Source: Thuidium tamariscinum (taxonomy: Eukaryota > Streptophyta > Bryopsida > Hypnales > Thuidiaceae). Taken from it: a stretch of DNA of 64,000 bases. The notes under the pieces are model-generated. The model did no database searches and was not told the DNA's origin. It saw only the letters and a list, made by a program, of their open reading frames with translations. The translations under genes were made by a program, and so were the position numbers. The stretch spans positions 37,725,082 to 37,789,081 of the forward strand of contig OX344751.2 in the NCBI GenBank assembly GCA_947034885.2. Direction: 5' to 3'. Below, piece after piece: positions 30,001-45,000 of the stretch (position 1 is its first letter; each line of letters starts with the position of its first letter).

Positions 30001-33000
30001 CCCGAATGCTGACGGCGTCGTCGACAGCGCGGATGAAGTCCGTCGACAGCGCGCAGACGGCCTGTCGGCCGCCTCGACGACTGGCCGTCGCGTGGACGGA
30101 CAGAGCGTCCGCGGCTTTAGGGTTTAGGCGCGACGGCCAGGCTGTCGCCTCGACAGTTTTCTGTTTAGCGGACGGTCACGGCGTCCAGAGTCCGTCCACG
30201 CAGCGGGGACGGCTAGAGCGTCCGCGGCTTGTGCACTTCGACGGGACGGCCAAGCCGTCGCCTCGACAGTTTTCCGTTCAGCGGACGGTCACGGTGTCCA
30301 GAGTCCGTCCACGCTGCGGGGACGGCCAGGCCGTCGTCTGGACAGCGGGACGTTCGCTGGACGGCCAGAGCGTCTGCGGGGACGGCCACGACGTCCCGTC
30401 CGCGGCTGTCCACAATGCGCCAACGGACAGGCCGTCGACTGGACGACTGCTGCCAGGCCTTCACAGTATATAGCACAAGCCGTATATTTGAAGGTCACTT
30501 TTCCTTGCTGATCTCTGCTCTTATGACCTGGTTGGCACACAGCCATTGCACTAGAGTGAAGTCCAAGAAGAGTGTGTGGGAGGAACACTTGCTGTGAAAG
30601 CAGTAAGTGTTATTTCCACATCACATCCAAACTGAATACTAACCTGTTTTGTTTGTGCAGTTTCAAGTGAAGAACCAGTGGGAGCAATGGGAGGGGGGAG
30701 GACACAATGGGAACCCTGGTACAGGCTACAAGAGGATGGGAAAGTGGAATGCAAGTTCTGCAAAACGAAGATTAGTTACCGCAAGGATCGCTTGCTTTTC
30801 CACTTGGGTTATAGACGAAATGACACCCTCCCCGGAGTGAGAATGTGCAACAAGGCCAGTGCAGCAGTGAAGGCTATGTTTTTCAATTGTGGGGGGAATG
30901 TTCCTACGGTCTCCGAAGACGAAGAGGAACATGATGTGGAAGTGACATCACCGTCATCGAATCCAACGAGGGTGGTACGTGATCAAGAATTACCCAATGC
31001 TTCAATCTCAATTAGTGGAGGGGGAGGAAATACTTTGGGCCAAAATTCTCAAGTTTGATCATCAGAGGCGCCTGTCCCTTCTTCGACCCATAGTCGACCG
31101 CTGAGGCAATTATCCGTACAAGAAGGGATGGACACATCCAAAAAGCAAGTACTAGACAAGAAGTGGGCAAAGTTTTTCTATGAAGCAAATATCCCATTCA
31201 ATGTGGTGAGACACCCCGCTTTTGTGGATGCCGTGAAATCAACCTCCGAGTCCAGAGTTCTTTACAAACCTCCACCTTACAATGCCATACGTACGAAGCT
31301 CATGACATCAACAAAGGAGGAAGTGGCTGCACTGGTAGCGGAGAAGACAAGGGGGCCTATCCACAAATACGGTGTCACTATATGTTCTGACGGATGGGAC
31401 AATGTCAGCCATCGGCCATTGATCAATGTAATGTTGTCGTGCACGAGTGGAGAAGTATTTTTGGGATCGGTGGACACTACAGGCGAAAGCAAAGACGCTG
31501 TTTATGTGGCTAATCGCATGATCGATTACATTGACGCGGTGGGGGGACAGAATGTGGTGCAAGTTTGTACAGACAATGCGCCAAACATGCGTTTGGCTGG
31601 TACTCAAATTACTCGCGAATTCCCTCACCTATATTTCCAAGGTTGTTCCGCGCATGCACTTGACCTTCTACTTGAAGATTGGGGCAAGCAACTTTGGGTG
31701 GTCAAAATGGTGAAGAAAGCAAAATCAATCGTGAAATTCATTCGCACGCATCACATGCCACTCGCCATTTTCCGACGACATTCTCCTAACCTCATGTTGA
31801 AGAATCCCATTGAGACACGTTTTGCGACCATGTTCCTCATGATCGAGCGTTTGGCCGAGGTCAAGGAAGCCGTGGAATCTACAGTCCATGATTCGCAGTG
31901 GAACGAATATGTGAGGTCCTCGAACGCTGCAATACACAATAAGGCAGAAAAGGTTCGACGTAGGGTTCGAAAAGACGAGTTCTGGAGGAGGTGTCTCAAC
32001 TTTGTGCATATGGTAGAGCCTGTGTTGGTGGCTCTTCGAGAGTTTGATGGAAAACATCCGGTCATGGGTAAAGCATGGATCGTGATGAAGAAGCTAGAAA
32101 AGCATGTTTTGGCTTTGAGGAATCGACCATTTTCATTGGAGGCAAATTATGCGGACCGTGCTGAATACGCGTTTTACGAACGATGGGATTTGATGAAGAC
32201 TGATTTGCACTACGCAGCTGCCCTGCTCAATCCATTCCTCCTTGATGAAATTATACTAATAGACGATAACGAGGCAAAGGAGGCCATTCTTAGAGTACTA
32301 CGCAAATTGGCAGTTGGAGGGTTGGGATATGCAGCCGCTTTGTTTGAGTACCAATCCTTTCGAGACCGCCGAGGCATGTTCGCTGGACTTCCCGATGTGA
32401 ATACTTTGAATTTGGAGCCGCATGAATGGTGGGATCTTCTCGGAGCCGCTGCTCATACGCTTGCACCTATTGCAAGAAGGATCCTCGCACAAGTATGTTC
32501 CGCATCATCATGCGAACGCAATTGGAGCATGTATTCATTTGTCCACAGCAAGTCTCGCAACAGATTGACATCTGAGCGCGCGGAGGAATTGGTTTACATT
32601 TATACCAATTCGAGGACTCTCAGGGAAAGGGGTGCGGCGGATGCAGCACGATGGTACACTAAGAACATGTTGTCCGAAGATTCCATGACAACCGAATCAG
32701 ATGGCTTGGATCGTGGTTCGGTTATGTCAGACGCTAACAACGATGACTCAGACGACAGTTCCAATGGCGATGATGATCCACCATTTCGGCCTTTGGGTGA
32801 AAGGCAAGAAAGGGGTCCTCTAATTGACGAGTCCGTATTTGACTTTGATGGCGCGGATAATGATGGAAATGACCACGGGGGAGATGAGGATGGAAATGAC
32901 AACGGGGGAAATGATGGCAGTCCGTCATGGATGCCACGTACATCGATTGCGGGGTCAAGTGGTGGAAATCAAAACGAAGGGGTTGAAGCCCCACCTTCGC

Positions 33001-36000
33001 CGGTTATAGGGCCGATTGAAGAAGAAATGCGTACCCGGAGACATGAACATGTCGTTGTAGTAGAAAGACAAGGCGAAGATGAGGTCGTTGCCACAGATCC
33101 CCCAGTGGCGCGGAACACTCGTAGCCACAGATCCCCCATTGGTGTCGAGATAGACTTTCGCACATTGCGTCGAGACACGATCGGCGTGCGACCACAAGCG
33201 CCTAGCTTGGATGATCCACCCGTCCAAATTTCAGCACGGCCTTCATCTTCTAGAGTCCGCCCCAACCAAGAAACTCCATCAGTCGGTACACGATTGGCCG
33301 GTCTCTTCCCAACTCTAAATATGACCGAGCGAAGGAATGCACCTCCATCCTCAGAACAACCCGTTGCACCGCCTACACGCACTACTAATCGACGCCCGCG
33401 GCCACGTGAAGAAAGCCCTACCAATGAACGAGTGAGTAGAAGAACACGTAGAAGGCTAAGAAGGGAAGAAGCGGCGAGTATACCATTTCTCCGCGAAGGT
33501 CTTCTCCCTGGACCGACGGGGCCCAGTGTGGATACCGCTGGAGATGGAGTAGGAGGGCGAACAATCCGCAGATTGGCTTCTATAGTAGGTGAAGGCTCAG
33601 ACAGCCCTGACAACTCACCAAGCGAAGTCGGTAGGGCAACGTCCAATCATGATGATGAATCCATGGGTCCTAGTATAGGTGAAGATGGTGAAGTTCCGGG
33701 AGATAGTGATTATAGAGGGACTCGTAGAGGTCCTCCACCTGCACCTCAAGACAATCAAGCAACCACGCGAGAGGCTGCTGCAAGGAGCATGGCTCCTAAT
33801 CGTACACGTGCAAGACGTTGAGAGCATCTAGGGAAAAAAATGTCTCCATGTCATCTTATGTAATATTGTGTAAGGCTGAATACCTTGCATGTGAAATTCG
33901 GCATTAATTATAAATACTACACATGCTTCCTGTGCTCATGTAGGGCGCATGGGTAGAAATTTTTTATCTTCACATGTCACAAATTCTACAACGCAACAAC
34001 GGATCCATTTATGGATATTTGTCCCAAGAAATGGAAATATTTGCTTTGTCGTTTGCCATGTGTTCTATACTCTTAAATTTGGATTCATTCTTCGAAGCTG
34101 GTTACCTACATGCTTGGATATTTTGAGATCATTATGAATTTTGCCATGTACAAGAAAACAAATGTAATCTGGAATATGGAGAAAATGATTGAAAGTACTG
34201 AATTAACCCCTAAAGGACCAAGAGTCCCCTCGGGGAACTTTAAGAATTAGGGCAAGTACTTGTGACTTCAATTTTTAATGAATTTTATTGAAATTTTCAC
34301 ATAAGATAAAAAAACTGATTAGCTCCGTGGAAATATTCATTTTTTTTCAATTGGTGACCGGGAGCAAAAGTTATGCCATCATAAACATTATTTTTATGTT
34401 GCCGGGCAGAAAAACAATCTACAGAAACTTCAAAATTAAAAAAATTATTTTTTTTTCTTATAGATTATATTTTTGTCTACAAGTAAAGCTTTGATTCATT
34501 CCATTTGGATTAGTAATGTGAAAGTTATGAACAATCTTGTTTTTCGGGCAATCTAAGCATCTTCTTGAAAAAATAACTTCTAGGATTCATTTGTGAATGC
34601 AATTTCCACAATTTAAAAAAAAAAATTGTTGGACAAGGTTGATTTTGTTTTCTAGAACAATCTCACCATTGGGATTATTGTGTTTCAATTCCATCTATGA
34701 GATATTTGCAATTTAGTTTTTCTTTCAATCTTGGACCTACATCTACTTGACAATTTTTTAAAGAATGACAAAAAGTCTTTATTTTGTGAATTTTTTTTCC
34801 TAAGCTCTTAGCTCAATTTCTCAATAAAAAAATTTTAATTCAAGGTCTGTAGTGCAAAAAGATTACATAAATGGAGGACAAAGTCATTTGAAGTTGCAAA
34901 CTAGTGTTTAAGAAAACTTTGTTTTCCAACTTTGAATGCTCATATCTTCCTATCTATACGGTCAAACTTCATGAAATTTTCACCACATCATCTTAGTTAA
35001 GTAAAGTTCAAGATCCTATGGTTAGATTCTAAAAATTTAGTTTTTTTGTTTTTCATGGATGAATGGAACAAAAATGGCAGTTTTGAGTGGTTTTGGGTTG
35101 AAAAACGGCCGTGGTCCTTTAGGGGTTAACATGGCATTCAGTCCAAAATTTACGAAGGGACAGAACTACTCACAAATCCACTCACCGGAATCATACTCGA
35201 ATGGAACAAAAAGATTTACATATATTTATTTCAAAAAGGAGTTAGTACAAAATTCAGTGACGCAAAGTTCGTGGACTATACTGTGGTAAAAGCAAGTACT
35301 AAGGTACGTCTACGATTACATTGCCACTAAAATACTATTCTCTAATCTTCATTCCTTGCTTGTTCTTGTAGAAGTGCTTGCTCCTTGCGGGCCTCGCGGT
35401 AGCAATCAACGGGTGGAGTCCAAAATAAGGGGGCGCCACTAATTCGTCCCACGGCGTACGTTACCGTGCGTCGTTGTAGTGGGTCCTCTTTGCACAATTC
35501 GCCCAATGTGGCTTGAAATGTACCAAACGCTGTATGGTCGGGAAGCATTTCCGTATTTTCGCGGTCTTTCTTCCATATCTTCTCCGCAAGCTTCCCAACA
35601 GCATATCCGTCTGTATGTATACTAACACACGGTGCCCCATCTACACGAGTGGGGGATACCGAAGTGCCCGCCTCTCCAGGAACATACATCAATTCAGGGG
35701 CCACCCACCAACGTTTCTGACGTGTAGCCCGCATTTGGCTTGCACATTGAAACTGGTACAAAGAATGGGTTTCTTCATTGATACGACTAGCCATTCCCCA
35801 ATCACATAGCCCAATCCACACTGTTCGCCCATCATCATTCGGAAAATGCAACATGATGTTTTCTGGCGTGATGTCGTTGTGGAGCACCGAAGATTGTTGC
35901 ACCGCATCCACGATGCAAATTAACGCCCATGCAAGCTCGGTGCGGTTTCTACGATAAGCCAAGAGTCTTTTGGCTTCTTGCATCGTTTGTGGAGTTGCAT

Positions 36001-39000
36001 GGTAGGCAAGCTCCCCGATCTCAGCATAATCTCGGTTTTTTTGGTCCAATGCGAACATGGCTCCCAATGTTCCTCCATTCCACCATTGAGAATAACACTC
36101 CATGGTCATGTCATTTATAGCAAAAAATTTTATGACCCCTGGATGATTACATGGACAAACCAAAGCCTCGATGGACAACTTCTCCCGCGACTTCTTCAAT
36201 TGATCCACATATAGGGCTGTCTTGCCCGCCAATTCCATCATGGGGGGAATGTGCCTTGAATTTTGGAGGCTCACTTTACGCACCCTCCCGTGCCCCCCTT
36301 GTTTGTTGTGGCCTGACAATGGAACCACCACCACTCCTCGTTCAAGAAATACCACTCCTCCCGCACCCGCTTGGCCTAGGGACAAGCTTTGGCTCTGCTG
36401 AAACCATGGGGCAGAGCGGATATTGCTGGAAGACAGCGCTCGCATTGCGTCATGCCACCAATACACCTTTTTGTGCAACAAATGCAATGCTTGTTGCTTC
36501 GGCGCTACATCTCGTTTGAAGCCCTTTACCGATGCGGCGACTTGGGCGATGTTGAAAACACAAGTTTGCACTTGTTCGTCAAGCCAACGACGGAAGTGTT
36601 CCTTTGTGCGATCTTCAAGCCACTCATCCTCGCCCATTGTTGTCCAAAACATGTGGGTGAATTTTTTTTTAATTGTCTCCACCCCTTGCAATCCACGCGA
36701 GACGTAGGTCGTATTCAATTGAGCAATTGTATATTGCTCCAAAAAATCCAATGCCACTTCCTGCACTTTCCTGGTCGCAGCCTTCCTTGGCCAGTCGTCT
36801 GTATTCGTAGCCTTGTGCCTCCGCCTGCTCTTTTTTTTCTTGGCCCCCGAAGATTCTCCTCCAGCCGCACCACCGACCCCTTCTTCGACCAATACTGCCT
36901 CTGATACGCAGTCAATGGATTCTGGAGACTGCTCACCAACAGGATCTCCGATGCCTGAAAACCACTCATCAACCTTGCGCTTCGACGCACCTCGCCCGTC
37001 CATTCTGAAAAAAAATATGCGATGGTAAAACCAAGGAATTAGGGTTCAGTACTCACAAATGTGAAAACTATCCCCCCTTCCTCAGCCGAGCCTCCTCGCA
37101 AGCACCCGCGCTCCCAAGCAAGGACTGCAACCAATCCAGGGCAAGAGAGCACCGTCAGAGCAGGAGAGACTCGTGCAGAGTGGGGGACCTGGCCCACCTT
37201 ATATAGTCGTTGGCGAGCCGTCGCATGGACGGCCGATCCGTCCAAGGAACTCGAAAGCCGTCGAGGGGTGTCGGGAACTCCGAGACCGTCGAGGGGACGC
37301 GCTGAAGCCGTCGAGGGGAATGTCGAGGACGATGAGGCCGTCGACGGGACGCACCCATCCGTCCCGGGAATTTCGAAGCCGTCCAGGAAACCGTCGAGGA
37401 ACTGCGAGACCGTCGACAGGACGCACAAGCTGTCCTGGGAATTCGGGGGTCCGTCGTGGAACGAGGCCGTCCACGCGACCCCACAGGGTGTCCCGGGAAT
37501 TCTGAACCATTAAGGGGATCGTCGGGGAAGCACAGGGCGGTGAAGATGCCAGCGAAGACTTAATGGCAAGCCTCGTGCAACTGAAATTCCTCTACAAGGT
37601 AATAAGGTAACAGGCCAAAAACCGCCCATCTAAGGGCTGACACTGAATTTTGAGAAGGTCAAAAACCCAGCCTAAAGCCCTTGCCCAACCGAAGGTTTTA
37701 GGATTTAGGGTTTAGGGTTTAGGGTTTAAGTTCCTTTTTACTTTTGCGTAAATGAGGGTAAAATGTCTAGTTTAGTAATTTAATAACTTAAGAAGTGCAT
37801 TATAATTTGTATTCGGTAATTGATCTTTATTTTCCTAGCGTCAATCTAATTTTGCAAATTTTGAAGTAATTAAAAGAAATAACATGAAATGATTAAACTT
37901 ATTGGTTCTAGTCTAAACACATACCTCTTCGGTTGATGCGTATCCGTTCTCAGTTGTGTCGTCAAAAAGCTCTACTTCCTCCCTTTCCATCTAATTTCAT
38001 TCTCCCCCGTAAATTTAGGAAATAGGAGCTAATTTTAATAATTTAATCCGGCTTAATTAGCATTTGCTATTTGATGGTCACACTATAACTCCTTGAGGAA
38101 CTTAAATCATTTCCGTACAATGACTTTGCCTAAATCTAATTCAAGCGTACATACATCTATTTTACAAAATGGGGTCACATAAAATGCCTAATTGAATTCT
38201 TCAACCCAATTATATTGTTGTAACTTACTAGGAATCTAGGATGTTTTTTGGTATGAAAGATGTGCATATGGATGTTTCCTACATATCTCCTCTTTGCAAA
38301 TTAATGCTAATTCATCACCAATGTTTTATAATCAATTATCATGCTAAACCATGAGTTTTGAATGAAACAATTCACCAAATACTGAATTTGACTTATGTGA
38401 AATCCACATTTGGTATGCTTGATTATATTATGCAAAATTCATTTCAATGGCAGAATTGGATGATCCTAAACTTGTTGGTGGGTAGTGTGTAATGTACACG
38501 GCTAAAATTTTACATTGCCTTCCAGTGCTTCATCTCATATCGAGAATGGCTGAAGTGATGGACCCTAAATTTTAGAAGTTGCCCTACGGATATGTAGGGA
38601 TTTAAACTTCTCAATTTTAAATTCGGGAGCCATCCGACTAGGCATGTATTTTTTAGGAAATTAGATTAGTACTACATGTACATATTAGTATGTTACTATA
38701 TTGCATAATATTCTAGTCATGTAGTCATGTACTCTACTTATGAGTTATGAAACTATGAGTTATGAAAGTATAAGTGAATGGCGAGCACTAATTAGGAGTT
38801 TAGGACGGGGGCACTGGCAAGCAAGACTCCGTTAGTGGGCACCAACCAATTTTCAGAATTCAGACTCTTCTGCGGAACCCTAAACCGCTCTAATCCTCTC
38901 TTTGCCGAAGTGTATGATAAACCCTAGAAGAAAGAGTTAGAATTCCGCAAGTGTGTTAATGGTTTGAACCAAAAATACACGTCAAAGGGTTAAAAAAGTT

Positions 39001-42000
39001 ACCCCAAAAAAATATAGAAAGGGTTTGGAAAGAAATTGTCGAGCCCTGTTCGAATAAAAAAAATGTGGAAATGGGTTGGAAAAAAATGTGTTAATGGTTC
39101 AATTAAAAAAAATAGGGAAAAGGTTTGAATCCCCAAAATGGAAGTGGTGTGAATAAAGCAAAACGTTAATGGTTTCGGGTGTTGGGCAAAAATATATAGA
39201 AGGGATTTGGACCAAAAAATGGGTTAATGGATCGACTAAAAAAATATGGAAATGATTCGGTTTGGAAAAAAATGTGGAAATGGTTTGAATAAAAAAAATG
39301 GGAATGGTTTGAATAACAGACTCGGGGGTTCACCCCCTTTATCTTTTGGTAACCACGTGCGATAATGGGGTATTTAATGGGGGGGTATTTATGTCCTTCT
39401 CATGTTTTTTTCCCTCCCTATTAGTAGAAATAAAGCTACCGGAGTGTATTTTAGAGTACCCTATTTTCTTTTGTAAATTCTTTGAAGGACTATTTTTGAA
39501 CACCCTATTTTTTTTCTACATTTCATAATTACAAAATATTGAGAAGATCAAAAACATTGTATACAAGGAAACATGTGAGCTTCAAGGATTTTGATGAACT
39601 AAGAATATGGTGAAACGCACAGCATATGCTATCTATATGCCACTAAAGAGTTTGAAAATCAAAAATCAAAGCTACAACTATTTATATTTCACCATTTATA
39701 AGAAAACAAAGCACACAATAGAAAAATTAAACTATAGTATACAATCCTAATTAATGCAATATTTAAAACCAATTTAAAGGCACAAGAGCATATTCACATT
39801 CATTTATATAATAAGGAAAACTTAGGGAATTTAATAAGCCGATTGTGTTTAAAAACACAAGTATCAGTAAGTCTGCAAATCCATTCTAACATCTAAAATG
39901 AAGAAGTTCAAGGACCTCTTGCTCTCAAATCAACTATTATGGTAGGAAGCTCACACGGAAGTTAATAAACTATGCAGGCTTTTTTATCTGCTTAATAGGA
40001 CTATAGGAGGGTCTGAAATCTGAATTGGAAAGCTCATTGTGAGGAAACTAATTGTGGATTATATTGAAGCATGCTAAGATTTGATTTTTACTATATGAAT
40101 GGATGGTTTTAGAGTTACAATGGATTCAATCGTAACTAAGTGTACTTATAGGTGTCTACTAATTTTATTCAAAATAAAAAATGGTTGTTAAACTACCTTC
40201 TTTCAAATGTGAAATTGTTTTGAAATAATGATTAATTGAAGAATTCATTTCAGTTTTTGAAAGGGACACATTTAGAAACCATTTCAAACCATTTTTTACA
40301 TGTTGCATTACTAGTTTATTCACCAAACCAGATTCTTTTAGAAACTGTGCATGTATAGATTTTCAAGGCTTACTGATCACAAATAGGGTCCTATGACAAA
40401 TTGTGTTTGAAAATTAATAATTAATTCAATTTTTCTTCCAAAAAATATGAAACAACTTGTATTAGATTCCTCATCTATTTCTCCTTGACTGAAAAATAAA
40501 CTAAAAATATTTTCATCTAAAGACATACACGAAAAAGGCAAATCAACTCTTAATTTAAATAAGTGCAATCTTTGCCTCCTACCATGCATACATGGCTAAC
40601 ACACTTGTCACAATCATGAATCCCAAAAAAATTTAAAAAGAAATACAAGATCTGAATGAGTCACACACTTGTCACAACCATGAATGAATCCCAAAATTTT
40701 TTAAAAAGAAATGCAAGCTGTGAATGTTAACTCACTGAGCTCCAATAAAAATTACAGTATACAGGTACTGCATTGGCAATCTTCACCAGTTCACCCACAT
40801 TAAAATTCTGCTGTCTTACAGCTTATTGCATCTCAACTGCCTAAATGAATACCAATTGCGTAATTGGATCCTGGCTGTCTAATTGGATTCCACCTGCCTA
40901 ATTGAAATTCAGTATATATTGGGCCCACCTATTGGGCCCGTCCAGGACCTCGGCAGGCCGTCACGGGGACGGAGAGCGTCCAGAAAACCGTCCAGGAAGA
41001 CGGGCCCGTCCAGGACCTGGGCAGGCCGTCACAGGGACGGAGGGCGTCCCTAAAACCGTCCAGGAAGACGGGCCTGTCCAGGACGGCCAGGGAGGACTGA
41101 CCCCTCTATTGCCCCTTTTTTACCCTTGCAGAAAACCCTGGAATTTATTTTATTTTTCACACAAATTCTTTTTTGCAAATTCTGAATTCTTATTTGGAAT
41201 CAGAGACCTCGATTTAGCTAGGGGACGTGTTGAAATCTAAAATTTAATCGGCACAAATTAGGGGGGAATTTTTTACATTTACCCTCCGGAGGGGCAATAG
41301 AGGGGTCAGTCCTCCCTGGCCGTCGAGGCCCTGAGCAGGCCGTCACGGGGACGGAGGGCGTCCAGAAAACCGTCCAGCAACACGGGCCCGTCCAGGACCT
41401 GGGCAGGCCGTCCGCAACGAATTTGGCTGCGGGCCGGAGCGTCGACCTGTCCGGGCAGGCTGTCCACAGCGGAACAGTGGCCGTCCAAGACCACGGGCAG
41501 GCCGTCACGAAGAGCCATTTTTGGCCATCGAATTTGCAATTCGGCGGAGTAATTATGGATTTTCGAACTCATGAGTGTTTTCGAACTCGTTGACGGCGCC
41601 GGACCTGTGGACGGCCTCTGTGACGTCATCCCAAAGCTGTCGACGGCCTCCCGAACCTCCGTCGACGCTCCCTGGACGCCCCAGCCGTCGATGGCCGTCC
41701 GCATCAACGGCTCCAGGTGGTGCATGGCGATGTGATTAGACACAAATTAACACTCCTAACGAGGCTTGGTAATGGGGAGTATAAATCCCAAATTCAGCCA
41801 CAATTAACCTTGCTTTCTCTCTTGAGTTGCTCTGTCCTAGCTTGAAAAAAGCTTTGCATTGCAATTCGGGAGGAAGTCAAGCATTTGGCTATTGCTTTGC
41901 CACATTCCAGTTGTCCTCACGCAACAGGAGGCAGAGCATAGTCATCTGTACATACACATCCGTGTTGTGGCATTGTGTGCAGGTACTATGGCCTTAAACC

Positions 42001-45000
42001 CACTAGAGATGGTAATACATGTGGAGAACCCCCCCATGGTAGAGAACCAGGAGGTGGTAGTTCCTGGAAATCACCCCCCAGTGGTAGAAAACCAGGAGAT
42101 GGTAACCCATGAAGGTGAACCCCCACACAGGAGGCGTCGTGGGAACAGGAGCACTGTAGACTGGGCGACTTTCAACACTGGAGAAGTTTTGGCTGGGCAC
42201 GGGTGGGAACAGGCGCTTGAGCCATGGACCCGCACCACATGTCAGAGATACGTGGACTGGGCCCACATCAACCGCCATTTTCCACGGGAGAGAAATGAGA
42301 CGCAAGTGCGATCTGGCGTTGCATTGATCAAGTATTGCGTACACCCAACGTTCAAGAAGCGGTTGACCGAGGTGGCATTGGCACTTTGGGGGACCCTCTC
42401 GAAGAAGGATGGGACCCTCGCATTGTGTCAAATGGCGTATGCGGAGGTTTTTTTGGGCAAGGACGTGGATTGGAACACGTATCCGGCTAAACAACGGGGC
42501 GGCCGTTTCCCTACTAAAAGCCGTAGAATTCCACCAAATCCTGAAGTGCAATTGGAAGGCAAAGGAGTGGCTGGGGCACAAGGGGACGAAGCGGCGGCCG
42601 CGGACCCCATGGAGGTCGACAATGCACCTCAAGGCGCCAACGAACAAAATCCGGTGGCTCCCGAATTGGAGGCGCCCATTGCCGGTCCAAGCGAGCCCAT
42701 GCCACTCGCCATTCACCCAATTCCCCCGTCCATGACAATTAATGAAGTATTTGGAGCAAATGGGGAATTAGAGGCATTACGTGCATTGGTGATTAAGCTG
42801 CGTGAGGATGGTGCAGAAGCTGAGCGAAGGCACGAGATGGAGGTACAAGCCCACAACGCACGAGTGAAGGCTTTGGAGGAAACGAATGCTAAGTTACTAG
42901 CAAGTAACATTGACTTGCTTGAACGTGAACGTCGCCAAAGCACGGATGGCACTCCACCATTGGATGAGGTCGTGGAGCGGGCCACATATGGTCTAATTGA
43001 GCCAGCTGACCCATTGACGGTGCGCTGGGTGCGGCCTCATGGTATATTCCCAACACCACATTTTCGTGGTGAGAGTTTAAATGCGGCAACCCAATCAACA
43101 GATGCATTGGGCCAAGAGTTCATAAGCGTTGAGCGCGTGGCATACGATGCCCTTGTGGCACGAGCGGAGCGTGCAGAGGGCGAGTGCAATGAGGCCAAGG
43201 CCAACATGGAGACTGTATCAGCGGCTTTGGAGGGACTATAGGACGAGTTGGCATTTGTAAATGCCATGAAGGATAGATTGTTGCAACAAACGTCAACTAC
43301 GAGGGAGCAAAAGTTGCTTGCCATGAGCAACATGAGATTGGCATGCACTTTGGCTATGAACGAGGTCGCACAACTGCAGCGTGAAGTCAAGAGAATAGCT
43401 GCAGAATTTAGAGATGGTAGCCAACGTTATTTTGGCTTGACATCGTGGGCCCGACTGGAGGATATGTTTCCAGTTACATTGCCCCAAAATCGCGATAATG
43501 CAAGCATTGATTGGGACGGGCATCCGCATCTAGACTTCCAATTCAACACCGCGAGATATCGATACGGGCCCGTGGATAGAGAAGGCAATGCCCCCTTACT
43601 GTGGCCCATAGTTCCCGAGTTTGTGAAGGATGGAACGACGTGCACGATTTGCATGGAACCGTTTGGACCCGAGGGTGGATTTTGCCTTGGAACGTGTGGA
43701 CATATGTACCACCCCGGATGTCTCATTCCGCACATGGTCACAAGAAAGCGGTGCGCACAATGCAAGGCTCCTTTGCACCGGCGGTTGTACGTCCAATTTG
43801 GGTTGGAGGATTACATGCCCCCACACTTCGAGTTGAACGAAGAGAACTTGCCTGGCGATGAGAATAGAGGGAGTTGGGGTAATGACATGATATGGATGTG
43901 GAAGTGGGGCCATGACAGTAGACACCTCGCCGTGCGCAGCGTGCAAGACATTCCGTGGAACGATGATGCGGAGATTACGGAGGTGTGCAAGAAGCTGATT
44001 AGTGCGGGCGATCCAGGGCGGCGAGTATTTTTTGGCCAACTTGCTGGTGGCCATTGGGACTTGGACCGACAGGAGTTCGTGCGCCAACCACATCCAGAGA
44101 ATGTGGTTTTTGACTCCAGTGGAAATCCTATCGGAATACTCCAAGACATGGATCATGAGGCACAAATGAGGTTCATCGAAGACACTACGTTCAATGAGGT
44201 GCAAATGTTGTCAACCATTTCTTCCTACTTGCACGATCGATATGATCGGACCGTAGTGGCTACGTTGAACAGTTTGCAATCTAGAGAAGGATTGCAAGAT
44301 TTTTTGAGAAATAGTATAGGCAGAGGCATTGTAGAACCAGAACAAGGTTGAATACCTTCTGGTGATGAGTTAGGCCATTAGACGGATGTATAGTATATTA
44401 GTATTGTAAATAGTATTTGGCTATGACGACCATTTACGAGCGTTTGTTGCTCATGTTGCAAAAGTACATTTTTTGGGCAATGAAGCATTTTCATTTTTCT
44501 CGTACAACTGTATTGTTTGTTAAACACTTAAACTGAAAACTTAACCATGAACAAATGAAAAGAATACTCAATACGTTTGCTTGAAATGTATGTGCAACAA
44601 GTTCATTTAAATCCAATGCCATACTTTCACTTAAAGTAGATTTTGTAAGTTCACTTTTAAAAATTGCCAAAATTCTATTTTTTACATATGCCACAAGTAT
44701 ATATGCTTTTGTTTTTGATTCCCACCATTTCGAATTTTTTTAATCAAACCATTGACCCAAGTTTTTCCCACCGCATTTTTCCACATTTTTTTTTTCCACA
44801 TGTCAAACCATAACCATTTTTTTACCCTAACCCATTTCCATTTGTTAGATTCAAACCCTTTCCATATTTTAGATTGAACCCATTTCCATATTTTTATTAG
44901 TCGAACCATGAACACATTTTTTTAAACCATTTCTATATTTTTTTGTCGTCCACATTTCAAACCATCAACGTTCTTTTTTATTCAAAGCATTCCCATTTTA